A stretch of DNA of 64,000 bases from Halorussus halobius (GTDB taxonomy: Archaea; Halobacteriota; Halobacteria; Halobacteriales; Haladaptataceae), in contig NZ_ML219773.1 in assembly GCF_004765805.1 (NCBI RefSeq), positions 434,001 to 498,000 on the forward strand. The letters run 5' to 3'. Under the pieces are notes generated by a model. The model had not been told where the DNA came from. It did not search any database and saw only the letters and a program-made list of their open reading frames with translations. How positions within the stretch are numbered: position 1 is the first letter of the stretch; each line of letters begins with the position of its first letter. Shown here piece by piece: positions 18,632-27,797 of this stretch. Both the position numbers and the translations under genes were made by a program.

Positions 18632-19537
18632 ATGGCAGATTCGACGCTGGACGACCCCCGCTACGAGAAGTACCGAGAGGCAGGCGACATCCTCTCGACG
18701 GTGATGAACGAGGCCAGCGAGCGCGTCGAGGTCGGCGCGACCCAGCTAGAGGTCGCGGAGTTCGCCGAGGAGCGCATCCGCGAACTCGGCGGCGAGTGCG
18801 CGTTCCCGGTCAACATCAGCGTCGACGAGGAGGCCTCCCACGCCACGCCCGGGACCGACGACGACACCGAGTTCGGCGAGGAGATGGTGTGTCTCGACGT
18901 CGGCGTCCACGTCGACGGCTGGATCGCCGACGCCGCGACCACCGTCGACCTCTCGGGCAACCCCGACCTCGTGACGGCGGCCGAGGAGGCCCTCGACGCG
19001 GCGGTCGACGCCATCGAGGCCGGCGTCCACACCGGCGAGGTCGGCCGAGCAATCGAGGACGCCATCCGTGGCTACGACTACACGCCCATCCTCAACCTCT
19101 CGGGGCACGGCGTCGACGAGTACGACGCCCACACCGACCCGAGCGTGCCGAACCGGGGACTCGACACCGGCGTCGAACTGGAAGTCGGCGACGTACTCGC
19201 GGTCGAGCCGTTCGCCACCGACGGCCAGGGGAAGGTCGGCGAGGGCACCGACGCCCAGATATACGAACTCTCGGGGGCCGGTGGCCGGTCGGTGCGCAAC
19301 CGGCAGGCCCGGCAACTGCTGGAGACCGTCGAGTCGGAGTTCGGCCAGCTCCCGTTCGCGGTGCGGTGGCTCGACGACTCGCGGGCCGAGATGCTGCTCA
19401 CGCGGCTCGAACGCCAGGGCGTCGTCGAAGGCCACCCCGTGCTGAAGGAAGAGGACGGCGTCCTCGTGAGCCAGGCCGAACACACCCTCATCGTCACCGA
19501 GGACGGCTGCGAGGTCACGACCGAGGGCATCTTCTGA
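18632..19537 (+). CDS. map: Methionine aminopeptidase, type II
   Basis: The 301-residue archaeal type II methionine aminopeptidase removes the initiator Met from nascent proteins. Metal ligands are the two Asp of CLDVGVHVDGWIADAATTVDL, His in LSGHGV, Glu in AVEPFA and Glu in VSQAEHTLIV. The helical insert between the last two ligands (about residues 205-260) marks type II. ATG 18632 is chosen because it matches the family N-terminus and has a TATA box at the right distance. Upstream in-frame sequence is not protein-like. Its stop overlaps the ATG of the next aminopeptidase by one base, so the two are co-translated. Confidence 0.95.
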   Translation: MADSTLDDPRYEKYREAGDILSTVMNEASERVEVGATQLEVAEFAEERIRELGGECAFPVNISVDEEASHATPGTDDDTEFGEEMVCLDVGVHVDGWIADAATTVDLSGNPDLVTAAEEALDAAVDAIEAGVHTGEVGRAIEDAIRGYDYTPILNLSGHGVDEYDAHTDPSVPNRGLDTGVELEVGDVLAVEPFATDGQGKVGEGTDAQIYELSGAGGRSVRNRQARQLLETVESEFGQLPFAVRWLDDSRAEMLLTRLERQGVVEGHPVLKEEDGVLVSQAEHTLIVTEDGCEVTTEGIF

Positions 19538-20634
19538 TGGACCCGCGCGTCCACGACCACGCCGAGGTGCTGGTCGACTGGAGCGCCCGCGTCGAGGCGG
19601 GCGACGACGTGGTGGTTCGGGTCGACGAGGGTGCCCACGACCTCGCTGTCGCGGTCGCCGAGAAGCTGGGCGAGCGCGGCGCGAACATGCTGGCCACCTA
19701 CGTCGCCGACGAGGTCGAGTCGGCGTTCGTCCGGGCCCACGACGGCGACTTCGAGCAGGACCCCGACTTCGAGGTCGAGATGCTCGAACGCGCCGACGTC
19801 GTGCTGTCGCTCCGGGGCAAGCGCAACGTCGCGGAGAAGGGCGCGGTGCCGGGCGACAAGCGCGCGGCGTACAAGCGCTCGCGGACCGCCATCAAGGCCC
19901 GCCGGATGGACGCCGACTGGGTGTCGACCCAGCACCCGACCCGCGCCCACGCCCAGCAGGCGGGCATGGGCATCGCGGAGTACCGGGACTTCGTGTACGA
20001 CGCGGTCCTGCGCGACTGGGAATCGCTCGCCGACGAGATGGCGAGCCTGAAGGACCTACTCGACGCGGGCAGCGAGGTCCGCCTCGTCACGGACGGCACC
20101 GACCTCACGATGTCCATCGAGGGGCGAACGGCGGTCAACAGCGCCGCGTCGGTGGCCTACGACTCGCACAACCTGCCCAGCGGCGAGGTATTCACGGCCC
20201 CGACCGACCCCGAGGGCGAGGTGACCTTCGACGTGCCGATGACTCACGACGGGTCGCGCATCCGCGACGTCCATCTCACCTTCGAGGACGGCGAAGTCGC
20301 GGACTGGTCGGCCGAGGTCGGCGAGTCGGCGCTCGACGACATCTTCGCCACCGACGAGGGCGCGCGTAGGCTGGGCGAACTCGGTATCGGGATGAACCGT
20401 GGCGTCGACCGCTTCACCGACTCCATCCTGTTCGACGAGAAGATGGGCGACACGGTCCACCTCGCTGTCGGCCGGGCGTACTCGTCGTGCCTGCCCGAGG
20501 ACGAGCAGGGCAACCAGAGCGCGGTCCACGTCGACATGATAACCGACGTGAGCGAGGACTCCCGGCTGGAGATAGACGGCGAGGTCGTCCAGCGGAACGG
20601 CCGGTTCCGGTGGGAGGACGGGTTCGAGGGGTAA
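19537..20634 (+). CDS. M29-family (thermophilic/AmpS-type) aminopeptidase
   Basis: The 365-residue dinuclear metallo-exopeptidase has its metal ligands and catalytic residues in GEVFTAPTDPE, DSILFDEKMGDTVHLAVGRAY (Glu, His and Tyr) and SAVHVDMI (His, Asp), in the order seen in AmpS/PepS. It has the mostly complete family length. It would trim N-terminal residues from peptides in the cytosol. The start overlaps the stop of the methionine aminopeptidase, a sensible pairing for N-terminal protein processing and peptide turnover. Confidence 0.9.
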   Translation: MDPRVHDHAEVLVDWSARVEAGDDVVVRVDEGAHDLAVAVAEKLGERGANMLATYVADEVESAFVRAHDGDFEQDPDFEVEMLERADVVLSLRGKRNVAEKGAVPGDKRAAYKRSRTAIKARRMDADWVSTQHPTRAHAQQAGMGIAEYRDFVYDAVLRDWESLADEMASLKDLLDAGSEVRLVTDGTDLTMSIEGRTAVNSAASVAYDSHNLPSGEVFTAPTDPEGEVTFDVPMTHDGSRIRDVHLTFEDGEVADWSAEVGESALDDIFATDEGARRLGELGIGMNRGVDRFTDSILFDEKMGDTVHLAVGRAYSSCLPEDEQGNQSAVHVDMITDVSEDSRLEIDGEVVQRNGRFRWEDGFEG

Positions 20635-20636
20635 TC

Positions 20637-21167
20637 GTGTCGCGTCTGTGGAACGAGCTGTCGCGCCGCGAACTCGCCGTCGCCGCCCTGATATCGCTCA
20701 TCCTGCTCGGACTGCTCGCCCGGAACCTCGTCGACGCGACGACCCGCGAGGAGTCGGTCCGGGCCGTCGCCGTCGTCGTCGTGCTCGCGCTGGTGTTCGG
20801 CTACCGCATCGTGAGCCGCCACCTCGACGCACGGCCCGACGGTGCCCTGCTCCTGGTCGTCGGCGGGGTCGGGGTGGCCGTCCTGCTCGCGGCCGCGCCC
20901 TCGGCGTTCGACGCCGAACTGGTGGCCGCGTTCGGCGCGCTCGCGCTGCTCGGTGGGGCGCTGGTCGTCGCCCCCTCCGTCGACCTCTCGACGCGAGCGT
21001 TCGGCGGCGTGCTGGTACTGGCCGGCGTCGGGATAGTGGGGGCCGAGGTCGTCGTGTTCCGCGAGGGGCGGGGCGTCGTCCTCGGCGGCCTCGTCGCGCT
21101 GGTGGGGGCGCTGACGGTGCTACGGCCGGCGGAGTTCGAGCGGTTGGAGCGCGAGGCGGAACAGTAG
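20637..21167 (+). CDS. Small hydrophobic multi-span membrane protein, function unknown
   Basis: The 176-residue protein starts at GTG 20637, two bases after the aminopeptidase stop. It has about five predicted membrane segments (LAVAALISLILLGLLA, AVAVVVVLALVFGYRIV, GALLLVVGGVGVAVLLAAA, LVAAFGALALLGGALVV, GGVLVLAGVGIVGAEVV) and a short charged C-terminal tail. I do not recognise a family. The position implies co-transcription with the two aminopeptidases. Confidence 0.65.
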   Translation: MSRLWNELSRRELAVAALISLILLGLLARNLVDATTREESVRAVAVVVVLALVFGYRIVSRHLDARPDGALLLVVGGVGVAVLLAAAPSAFDAELVAAFGALALLGGALVVAPSVDLSTRAFGGVLVLAGVGIVGAEVVVFREGRGVVLGGLVALVGALTVLRPAEFERLEREAEQ

Positions 21168-21284
21168 ATAGAATCCGCGAGCGCCGGGCGAATTATCCGG
21201 ACAGTATGGGCTATCTCGGCCGGTTACGACGGCGTGGGGTCGTCGGTTCGAGCGATTACGACGGCGTTATATCTCGTTTCGGGC

Positions 21285-21510
21285 TAGTTACTGCGTGAGC
21301 CACTGCGTACCGCGACCGCCCGGCACCGCAACCGCACCGGCACCGCGACCGCACGGCGGGAGCCTCACGCCTCCCCAGCCTCCTCGCTTCGCTCGTCCAC
21401 CGGCAGACCGGTGGTCTGCCGAGCCTGCACTCGCATCCACTCGCGCAGACCTCGCGCGTTTTGGCGCGACACGAGGTCGCGCCAGCACGCGCCGAGTCGG
21501 AAAGTATCCT
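21285..21510. repeat. Dispersed palindromic intergenic element, copy C (partial)
   Basis: This gene-free stretch between convergent genes holds ACCGCAACCGCACCGGC-type iterations (about 21308-21355), then CTCACGCCTCCCCAGCCTCC as in copy B, then hairpins (ACCGGCAGACCGGTGGTCTG) and a GCGCGAC...GTCGCGCCAGCACGCGCC end like the outer end of copy A. The core is degenerate (GGGCTAGTTACTGCGTGAG). Confidence 0.6.
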
Positions 21511-21515
21511 CGCGG

Positions 21516-22583
21516 TCAGTCTGCCGCCCACCACTCGCTCCGGCGGTCGTCGTGGCTGGCGTCCCGGAACGGCGCGGGCCAGTCGGCGTCGTCGGCGAAG
21601 CCGAAGCCGTAGCCCAGCCAGTAGCCGACGTGCCAGCCCGCCGCCTCGACGTCGACTGCGCCCAGCGAGATGCGGAGTCGGTCGTAGCGTTCGAGCGCGC
21701 CGTCGCCGTCGGGGTCGGTGCCCCGAACTCGGCCACACGACCCCCGTTCGCCGGTCCGGCAGGGCGGGCCGTCGACGAACTCGACCACCACGTCGGCCTC
21801 GCGCCGGTCGTCGACGAGTCGGAACGAGACGTTCGCCGGCACCGTTCCGTTCGCGCCCTCGGCGTAGTAGTCGAGCGCGCGCCGGACCTGCTCGCGGGCC
21901 GCCCCGGGGTCGTCGGTCCGGTTCGCGTCGACGGCCACCGTGAAGTTCGAGCGGTTCCACGGCAGGTCGCGCTCGGTCGCGTTCGCGCGCGGCAGCGTCG
22001 TCAGGTTCCGGGACGGAGCCATCACCGACTGGGGCTCGGAGGAGTGGTTCAGGCCGAGGGTGTGGCCGAGTTCGTGGACTACGACGAGCCGGGTGGACTC
22101 GTTCGAGTACGTCCCCGCGACCTCGACGGTCACCGGCCGGCCGGCGTCCCACCCGGGGCCGACGTAGGGCGCACAGCCCGCCGGTTCGGTCACGTTCGCA
22201 CACGAGTCGATGCGGTCGACGAACTCGACGACGATGTCGGGATGGTCGGCGTCTGGCTCCAGCGCAAACTCGACCGGGAAGCCGGCGTAGCGCGTGCTGT
22301 TGGCCGCCCAGAAGTCGAGCGCGTCGGCCACCAGCGGTCGGAACGTCCGCGAGTCGTTCGTCCGGTCCGAGACGGCGACGGTCACCTCCTCGGCCGCCCA
22401 CGGATGCGAATCGTCGGGACCGTCCCCGGTCGTCAGCGCCCGCCGGTCGGTCGACCGCTCCCCGCCGTCCCCGGTCCCGGGCGACCACTCCCAACCGCCC
22501 GCGGCGTCGCTCCCGACGTCGGGCGGGTCTGTCGCACACCCCGCGAACGCGAGGAGCGCTGCGACCAGCACCGTTCGCCACAT
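21516..22583 (-). CDS. Secreted metzincin-type zinc metalloprotease lipoprotein with a decayed second protease domain
   Basis: The 355-residue exported protein has a signal peptide followed by a lipobox ending AFAGC (Cys 16), implying lipid anchoring outside the membrane. The first domain has HExxHxxGxxH as HELGHTLGLNH (170-180) with a candidate Met-turn (SVMAP, Met 188). From about 212 a second domain repeats the layout (FTVAVDANR against VTVAVSDRT, DVVVEFVDGPPC against DIVVEFVDRIDSC). There the zinc motif position reads GWHVGYWLGYGFG, so every ligand is lost. It is probably an extracellular protease with a non-catalytic pseudo-domain. Confidence 0.8.
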   Translation of the reverse strand: MWRTVLVAALLAFAGCATDPPDVGSDAAGGWEWSPGTGDGGERSTDRRALTTGDGPDDSHPWAAEEVTVAVSDRTNDSRTFRPLVADALDFWAANSTRYAGFPVEFALEPDADHPDIVVEFVDRIDSCANVTEPAGCAPYVGPGWDAGRPVTVEVAGTYSNESTRLVVVHELGHTLGLNHSSEPQSVMAPSRNLTTLPRANATERDLPWNRSNFTVAVDANRTDDPGAAREQVRRALDYYAEGANGTVPANVSFRLVDDRREADVVVEFVDGPPCRTGERGSCGRVRGTDPDGDGALERYDRLRISLGAVDVEAAGWHVGYWLGYGFGFADDADWPAPFRDASHDDRRSEWWAAD

Positions 22584-22825
22584 GGACTCGTCCCACGACG
22601 CGGTCGAGTATCAAGGTTTGCGGCCGATTCGCGTATAGTCCGGGGTTGGGACGGGATAGTCACGTCCGGACGCCGACTCGGCTGGGCGGGAGGGACCTCG
22701 AACGCCCGGCGTAACTCGGGCTGGCTCGCGCGTGCCGCGACGATTGCGGGTCGGTACCTCCGGTCCCGACCGCTTACCGCACATCCGGGGCGTCTCACGC
22801 GCTCCGTACCGGACTCGCGGGTAGC

Positions 22826-24232
22826 TCACGGCCCGGGGTCGAAGTAGTCGGCCAGTTCCGCGCCGAACTCGTCGGCCAGTTCCGCGACCGCCTCGCCGAC
22901 CAGTACGTCGTACCCCGATTCGAGCGACGACTCGACGTGCGCCCCGAGCGACACGTCGAAGAGGGCGTCGCTCCGGACGAACGCCTCGGCGGTCCGGAAC
23001 TCGCGGTCGCGCTCGACCACGTAGCGGTCGCCGTCGAGGAAGGGGCCGTACACGTCGGGGTCGGCGGCGTCCTGCGACTGCGTCCCAGGGTTCGACGAGC
23101 TCCGCCCGTCGGCGTACTTCTCGAAGAACCCCTCGGCGTGGTCGCGGACGTGGACCGGTGGCCCCTCGTGGCGCTCGACCGTCGGGCGCTCGGCGACTTC
23201 GAGTTCCGCGAACAGCACGGCGTCGTCGTCGGCGAACGCCGCCGTCCGCAGGGGGTCGAACCCCCGTCGGTCGAGTTCGTCCCGGACGCCGGCCAGCGAC
23301 TTCCGGAGCTGGGGGTAGAGCTGGTCCTCGACCACGTCCGGGGCGTCGAACCGGACCGCGACCGGCGTGGTCGCCCGCGCCGCGACCCGCTCGCGGACGT
23401 CCTCGGGCGAGAGCGGGGCCGGCGGGTCGGGAACGAACAGCGACTCGCGGGGGTCGGCGAGCAGGTCGCGAGCGTAGTGTTGGACCCGCGCGACGTTCTC
23501 GGCCGAGCAGACGGCGGCCACGTTGCGCTCGGGGTCGGTCGGGTCGACGACGACCAGCGGGTCCTGAAACTCGACCGTTCCGTGGGCCTCGGGGTCGAAC
23601 CGGACCGGCGGGTGCCAGTCGTCGGCGGCCGCCTCGATTAGCGCCCGGAAGCTCCCGTACTCGACGACGAGCAGTTCGGTCAGGTAGCCCGAGAACCCCC
23701 GCGTTCGAAGGTCGCTGCCGTACGCGCCCACGCCCTTGAGGAACTGCTTGCAGAGCCGAACTTCGTCGGCGAGGTCGGCGTCGAGCCGCGATTCGAGGTA
23801 CTGGGTGTGGAACGGCGTGCGGTCGACCGCCGACTGGATGTCGGTCGCCGAGTCGAGCCGGTAACAGGGAACACAATCCACGCCGAACCCCTCGTATTCG
23901 CCGACGACGTAGGGGTGTTCGGCGTACTCTTCGCGGCCCTCGGGCAGCACGGCGTGGCCGACCGCCAGCCCGTACTCTTCCAATCGCTCCCGGGACAGGT
24001 CGGCGGGGAATCGCACGAACAGGTCGATGTCCCGGTCGCCGGCGATCCACGTCCCGCGGGCGGTGCTGCCGACCTGCACCACGTCGGCGTCGACCGCCAG
24101 GTCGGCGATGGCCGCCTGGGCGCGCGCCCGGAGCTCCGCCACGGCCGCCCGCATCCGCTCGCGCTCGTCGTCGCCGGGCCGGACGCGGTCGCGGACTGCG
24201 GCCGTCACCTCGTCGAATGGGTCGCCGGTCAT
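22826..24232 (-). CDS. cca: CCA tRNA nucleotidyltransferase (archaeal class I)
   Basis: The 468-residue enzyme adds or repairs the 3' CCA of tRNAs. The nucleotidyltransferase core is VVQVGSTARGTWIAGDRDIDLFVRF, with the GS motif and the DxD metal-binding pair, and a later carboxylate in GFGVDCVPCYRL. The head-neck region has LCKQFLKGVGAYGSDLRTRGFSGYLTELL, typical of the archaeal enzyme. Body and tail domains follow. The length is usual for haloarchaea. tRNA-Asn lies divergently upstream. Confidence 0.95.
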   Translation of the reverse strand: MTGDPFDEVTAAVRDRVRPGDDERERMRAAVAELRARAQAAIADLAVDADVVQVGSTARGTWIAGDRDIDLFVRFPADLSRERLEEYGLAVGHAVLPEGREEYAEHPYVVGEYEGFGVDCVPCYRLDSATDIQSAVDRTPFHTQYLESRLDADLADEVRLCKQFLKGVGAYGSDLRTRGFSGYLTELLVVEYGSFRALIEAAADDWHPPVRFDPEAHGTVEFQDPLVVVDPTDPERNVAAVCSAENVARVQHYARDLLADPRESLFVPDPPAPLSPEDVRERVAARATTPVAVRFDAPDVVEDQLYPQLRKSLAGVRDELDRRGFDPLRTAAFADDDAVLFAELEVAERPTVERHEGPPVHVRDHAEGFFEKYADGRSSSNPGTQSQDAADPDVYGPFLDGDRYVVERDREFRTAEAFVRSDALFDVSLGAHVESSLESGYDVLVGEAVAELADEFGAELADYFDPGP

Positions 24233-24374
24233 CGTCGGCCACTTCTCGGTCCCGCGTCGAAAACGTGTCGTCTCGGTGTCCGGCGGGGCCCTCGGCCCCT
24301 GCTGCCGCCCCGCAGTCGCGCGAAAACGAAAGCCCTATCAACGAACTCCCGCTTAGGCACGAATGCGATAGGGA

Positions 24375-24426
<52 letters not shown>

Positions 24427-24447
<21 letters not shown>

Positions 24448-24607
24448 CTTCTCCCGGCGCGCAAACCGACGAGCGTAGCGAGTCGCCAGCGCGCCGCGCG
24501 AACGTTTACCTCGACAGGGTCGAGCAGGCCAGTCGCACGCCCGGAACGGCCCGCAGGGCCGCACGCCCGGACCGTCTGGGCGAGTTCGAGCCCTGGCGAC
24601 GGCGCTT
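24427..24607 (+). repeat. Direct repeat of the tRNA-Asn 3' end (att-like)
   Basis: The 24 bases from the T loop through the tRNA end and four bases beyond recur exactly at 24427-24450 and 24584-24607. No integrase or other gene lies between them, so this looks like a scar of integration and excision, or a small duplication. tRNA 3' ends are the usual attB for archaeal tyrosine integrases. Confidence 0.6.
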
Positions 24608-25059
24608 TTTGCCGCTCACGAATTGCGAGGAGTCTCGTCTCCGAGCGACTCTGGGACGCCGTGCGGATACGGAAGTCGAACTGAGGTCGTCCCGAACGCT
24701 CTCGGCGCGCTCGCCACCGTCAGACGTTCCTGCTCGCTTCGCTGCGCGGGCTACGACTGACGAGGTCTCGTTCGCTTCGCTCACGAGACGGTCGCTCAGC
24801 GGGATATCTCGCGGGCGCAGTTCTGCGCCCGCGAGATAGTGGCCCGCGGAGACGACCACGCGAACGCGAGTCCTGTCGGAAGCAAGTTCCGACAACGTCA
24901 CACTCGCTTCGCTCGCGTGACCCCGCCTCGCCCTTTCAGTCCACCAGGAATGCTGGGTGGTTCGCCGAGCGCACTCGGTGAGCGAGCAGACGAGTTGCAG
25001 CCCGGAACGGCGCTACGGGACGCTTCCGTTCGGTGGCTTCAAGCACCGACGCGCCGTCT
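24608..25059. other. Gene-free, hairpin-rich interval
   Basis: About 450 bases with no credible coding sequence. The most striking structure is a perfect 15-base stem with a two-base loop at 24806-24837 (ATCTCGCGGGCGCAG against its complement). Several other palindromes of the type CTTCGCTC...GAG occur, a common intergenic texture in haloarchaea. Confidence 0.5.
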
Positions 25060-26112
25060 ATGGGGGCGATGGGGGTAGACTTCGGCGACGCGAGGTCGAT
25101 AGCCGCCGGGTTCGGCGCGGGAATCGTGGTCCTGCTCGCGCTGTACTCGGTTATCGGCGTCACCGACGTACTGGCGGCGCTCTCGGGGGCCCAACCGGCG
25201 CTCGTGGCGGCCGTCTGCGTGGCGGCCGTCTGCTGGCTGTTCGCGTGGGGGCTGGCGCTCCGCACCGTCCTGTCGGTCGTCGGGGTCGCGGTCTCCCCGA
25301 TTCGGGCGTTCATGCTGCTCGCGGGCGCGACGTTCGCCAACAACGTCACCCCGTTCGGGCAGGCCGGCGGCGAGCCCTTCGCCGCGCTGCTGGTCGCCCG
25401 CACCACCGGCACCGCGTACGAGAACGGCCTCGCGGCGGTCGCCAGCGTCGACACCATCAACTTCGTGCCCTCGATCTCGTTCGCGCTGGTCGGCGCGGGC
25501 TACTACGCGACCCGGTCGACGGTCGCGGCCCGGGTCGAGGTCGCCGCGCTCTCGCTCGCTGCGCTGGCGCTCGGGGTCCCGGTCGCGGCGTACCTCGCGT
25601 GGCGAAACCGGGCCCGGGCGGCCGACGTGGCCGTCGCGGTCCTCGTTCCGGCCGGCCGCGCGGTCGGTCGGGTCGTCCCCCGAATCCGGCCGCCGGACGC
25701 GGCCGACCTCCGGCGTCGAATCGCGGGCTTTTTCGCCGCGCTGGAGCGCGTGGCGGGCGACCGCCACAACCTCGCGCTCGCGCTGACGTTCTCCGCGGCG
25801 GGGTGGCTCCTGCTGTCGACGTCGCTGTGGCTCTCGCTGCTCGCGCTCGACCACGCCGTCCCGTTCGCGGCCGCGCTGTTCATCGTCCCGCTGGGGAGCG
25901 TCGCCGGCGTCGCACCCCTGCCGGGCGGTCTCGGCGGCGTGGAGGCCGCGCTGGTCCTGCTCATCGTCCCCATCACGGGCGTCGACGCCGGGACTGCGGC
26001 CGCCGCCGCGCTCCTCCATCGCGGGGCGACCTACTGGCTCCCGGTGCTGGTCGGCGGGAGCGCGACCGCGATGCTGGAGGCCGACAACGTCGCCGAGTCG
26101 GCGAGCGACTGA
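25060..26112 (+). CDS. Flippase-like / lysylphosphatidylglycerol synthase-type membrane protein (UPF0104-like)
   Basis: The 350-residue polytopic membrane protein has about eight hydrophobic segments and the hallmark motifs of the UPF0104/LPG-synthase transmembrane family: FANNVTPFGQAGGEPFAALL (here GQAGGEP) and PLGSVAGVAPLPGGLGGVEAALV. In bacteria the family joins lipid flipping or transfer to the membrane leaflet. In haloarchaea the lipid is unknown. ATG 25060 is preferred, but an in-frame GTG at 25033 would add nine residues. Confidence 0.8.
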   Translation: MGAMGVDFGDARSIAAGFGAGIVVLLALYSVIGVTDVLAALSGAQPALVAAVCVAAVCWLFAWGLALRTVLSVVGVAVSPIRAFMLLAGATFANNVTPFGQAGGEPFAALLVARTTGTAYENGLAAVASVDTINFVPSISFALVGAGYYATRSTVAARVEVAALSLAALALGVPVAAYLAWRNRARAADVAVAVLVPAGRAVGRVVPRIRPPDAADLRRRIAGFFAALERVAGDRHNLALALTFSAAGWLLLSTSLWLSLLALDHAVPFAAALFIVPLGSVAGVAPLPGGLGGVEAALVLLIVPITGVDAGTAAAAALLHRGATYWLPVLVGGSATAMLEADNVAESASD

Positions 26113-26162
26113 CCGCCCCGACCCGCAGACTGGCTTCCCGCCGGCGACGCTCCGTAACGATG

Positions 26163-26170
26163 CCTTTAAG
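26163..26170 (+). promoter_or_regulatory. TATA box for rps19e
   Basis: CCTTTAAG is about 28 bases before ATG 26195. It supports that start over the GTG at 26189. Confidence 0.55.
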
Positions 26171-26194
26171 CGCCGCGACCGGGAATTCGTGGGT

Positions 26195-26650
26195 ATGACG
26201 ACGCTCTACGACGTTCCCGCGGACGACCTCATCGACGCGGTCGCCGCGAAACTGGAGGACCGATTCGAGACGCCCGACTGGGCCGAGTTCGTCAAGACCG
26301 GCGAAGGCAAGGAACTCCCGCCCGAGCAGGAGAACTTCTGGCACCGCCGGACCGCCAGCGTGCTGCGGAAGGTCGCCATCGACGGCCCGGTCGGCGTCGA
26401 GCGGCTCGCCACCGAGTACGGCGACAAGAAGGGCGGCTCGAACCGGTACCAGGTCGCGCCCGAGCACCGCACCGACGGGAGCCGAAAGGTCATCCGGACG
26501 ATGCTCCAGCAGCTCGAAGACGAGGACCTCGTCGACACCGAGGGCAGCGCGGGCCGCGTCGTGACCGGCGACGGTCGGAGCCTCCTCGACGACACGGCGG
26601 GCGAGGTCATGGAGGACCTCGACCGTCCCGAACTCGAACGGTACGCGTAA
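26195..26650 (+). CDS. rps19e: 30S ribosomal protein S19e
   Basis: The 151-residue small-subunit protein is found only in Archaea and Eukarya. Recognisable segments are TTLYDVPADDLI, PDWAEFVKTG, ENFWHRRTASVLRKVA, GVERLATEYG and QLEDEDLVDT, following the eukaryotic RPS19 winged-helix fold. It is required for small-subunit maturation in eukaryotes. It sits just before the PDCD5 gene, an arrangement common in archaea. Confidence 0.95.
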   Translation: MTTLYDVPADDLIDAVAAKLEDRFETPDWAEFVKTGEGKELPPEQENFWHRRTASVLRKVAIDGPVGVERLATEYGDKKGGSNRYQVAPEHRTDGSRKVIRTMLQQLEDEDLVDTEGSAGRVVTGDGRSLLDDTAGEVMEDLDRPELERYA

Positions 26651-26722
26651 CTTCCGAACGGGTTCTCCGCCGAGTCGCTCCGTAATGGTTTTTGGCCGTG
26701 CGCCGTAACGATACCACAACCC

Positions 26723-27064
26723 ATGAGCGACCAGCCCGACGACGAGCGACTCGAAGAACTCCGCAAGCAGAAGATGCAGGAGATGCAGGAGCAGTCCGGC
26801 GACGAACAGGCCCAGCAGCAGGCCCAACAGCAGGCCGACGCCCAGAAGCAGGCCATGCTCCGCAAGCACCTCACCGACGGCGCGCGCAAGCGGCTCAACT
26901 CCGTCCGGATGAGCAAGCCCGACTTCGCCGACCAGGTCGAGCGCCAGATACTCGCCATCGCGCAGAGCGGTCGGGTCAACGGCAAAATCGACGAGGACAA
27001 GATGAAAGAGCTCCTCCGCGAGATGAAGCCCGACTCGAAGAGCTTCAACATCCGGCGTCGGTGA
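26723..27064 (+). CDS. PDCD5-family DNA-binding protein (TFAR19-like)
   Basis: The 113-residue protein has an N-terminal charged, Gln-rich helix ([11 protein letters not shown] followed by Gln-rich repeats) and the conserved triple-helix core [24 protein letters not shown] ... [20 protein letters not shown]5 proteins bind DNA or chaperonin partners in eukaryotes, and the archaeal role is not settled. The Gln-rich stretch is longer than in many archaeal homologues. The next gene starts one base after its stop. Confidence 0.93.
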   Translation: MSDQPDDERLEELRKQKMQEMQEQSGDEQAQQQAQQQADAQKQAMLRKHLTDGARKRLNSVRMSKPDFADQVERQILAIAQSGRVNGKIDEDKMKELLREMKPDSKSFNIRRR

Positions 27065-27065
27065 G

Positions 27066-27656
27066 ATGGACCTGGGTCTGCTTTACAGCGGCGGCAAGGA
27101 CTCGTCGCTGGCCGCTCTCCTTCTCGAGGACTTCTACGACGTGACGCTCGTCACGGCCACGTTCGGCGTGCTCGACGCTCACGAGCACGCCCGCGAGACC
27201 GCGGCCGAACTCGGGTTCGACTTCGAGACGGTCGAACTCGACGACGCGGTGGCCGCAGAGGCGGTCGACCGGATGATGGCCGACGGCTACCCACGGAACG
27301 GCATCCAGCAGGTTCACATCGCGGCGCTCGAAGCCGTCGCCGGCACGGCGTTCGACGCGGTGGCCGACGGCACCCGACGCGACGACAGGGTCCCCTCGGT
27401 CTCGCGAGCGCAAGCCCAGAGCCTCGAAGACCGCCACGGCGTCGAGTACATCGTCCCGCTGGCGGGGTTCGGTCGCGGCGCGGTCGACGCGCTGGTCGAG
27501 GAGACCCTCGACGTGACGACGGGTCCGAGCGAGGAGATTCCGAAGGCCGACTACGAGACCGAACTCCGGACGCTGCTGGCTCGCGAACACGACGAGGACG
27601 CCGTAGCGGACGTGTTCCCCGACCACACGCAGACGTACGTGACCGGACTGCGGTGA
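27066..27656 (+). CDS. PP-loop ATPase (diphthamide-synthase/asparagine-synthase-like)
   Basis: The 196-residue protein has the N-type ATP-pyrophosphatase loop YSGGKDSS (residues 7-14), an HUP-type core, and downstream DAVADGTRRDDRVPS and IVPLAGFGRGAVDAL. Such enzymes adenylate a carboxylate or carbonyl before amide, thio- or tRNA modification. It is shorter than diphthine--ammonia ligase and lacks its C-terminal domains. It lies one base after the PDCD5 stop, so it is translated with it. Confidence 0.75.
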   Translation: MDLGLLYSGGKDSSLAALLLEDFYDVTLVTATFGVLDAHEHARETAAELGFDFETVELDDAVAAEAVDRMMADGYPRNGIQQVHIAALEAVAGTAFDAVADGTRRDDRVPSVSRAQAQSLEDRHGVEYIVPLAGFGRGAVDALVEETLDVTTGPSEEIPKADYETELRTLLAREHDEDAVADVFPDHTQTYVTGLR

Positions 27657-27797
27657 GTCGGTGGCGCGTTTCGCGCTCCCCGCCGCTTCCCGTCCCTGCG
27701 AGCGTCCGGTCTGGCAACCGAGCCCGGCGACTTCCCTCGCCCGGCAAGCCCGGCGCGAAGTAAAAGCTTCAAGCGCGCGCTCGTCCAACGAAGTCGC

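Noticed and set aside
18445..19536. N-terminal extension of the M29 aminopeptidase frame across MetAP
   Set aside because: It overlaps the whole MetAP gene and is Arg-rich; ATG 19537 matches the family N-terminus.
24584..24607. Second tRNA gene after tRNA-Asn
   Set aside because: Only the T loop and 3' acceptor strand are present; no D or anticodon arm precedes it.
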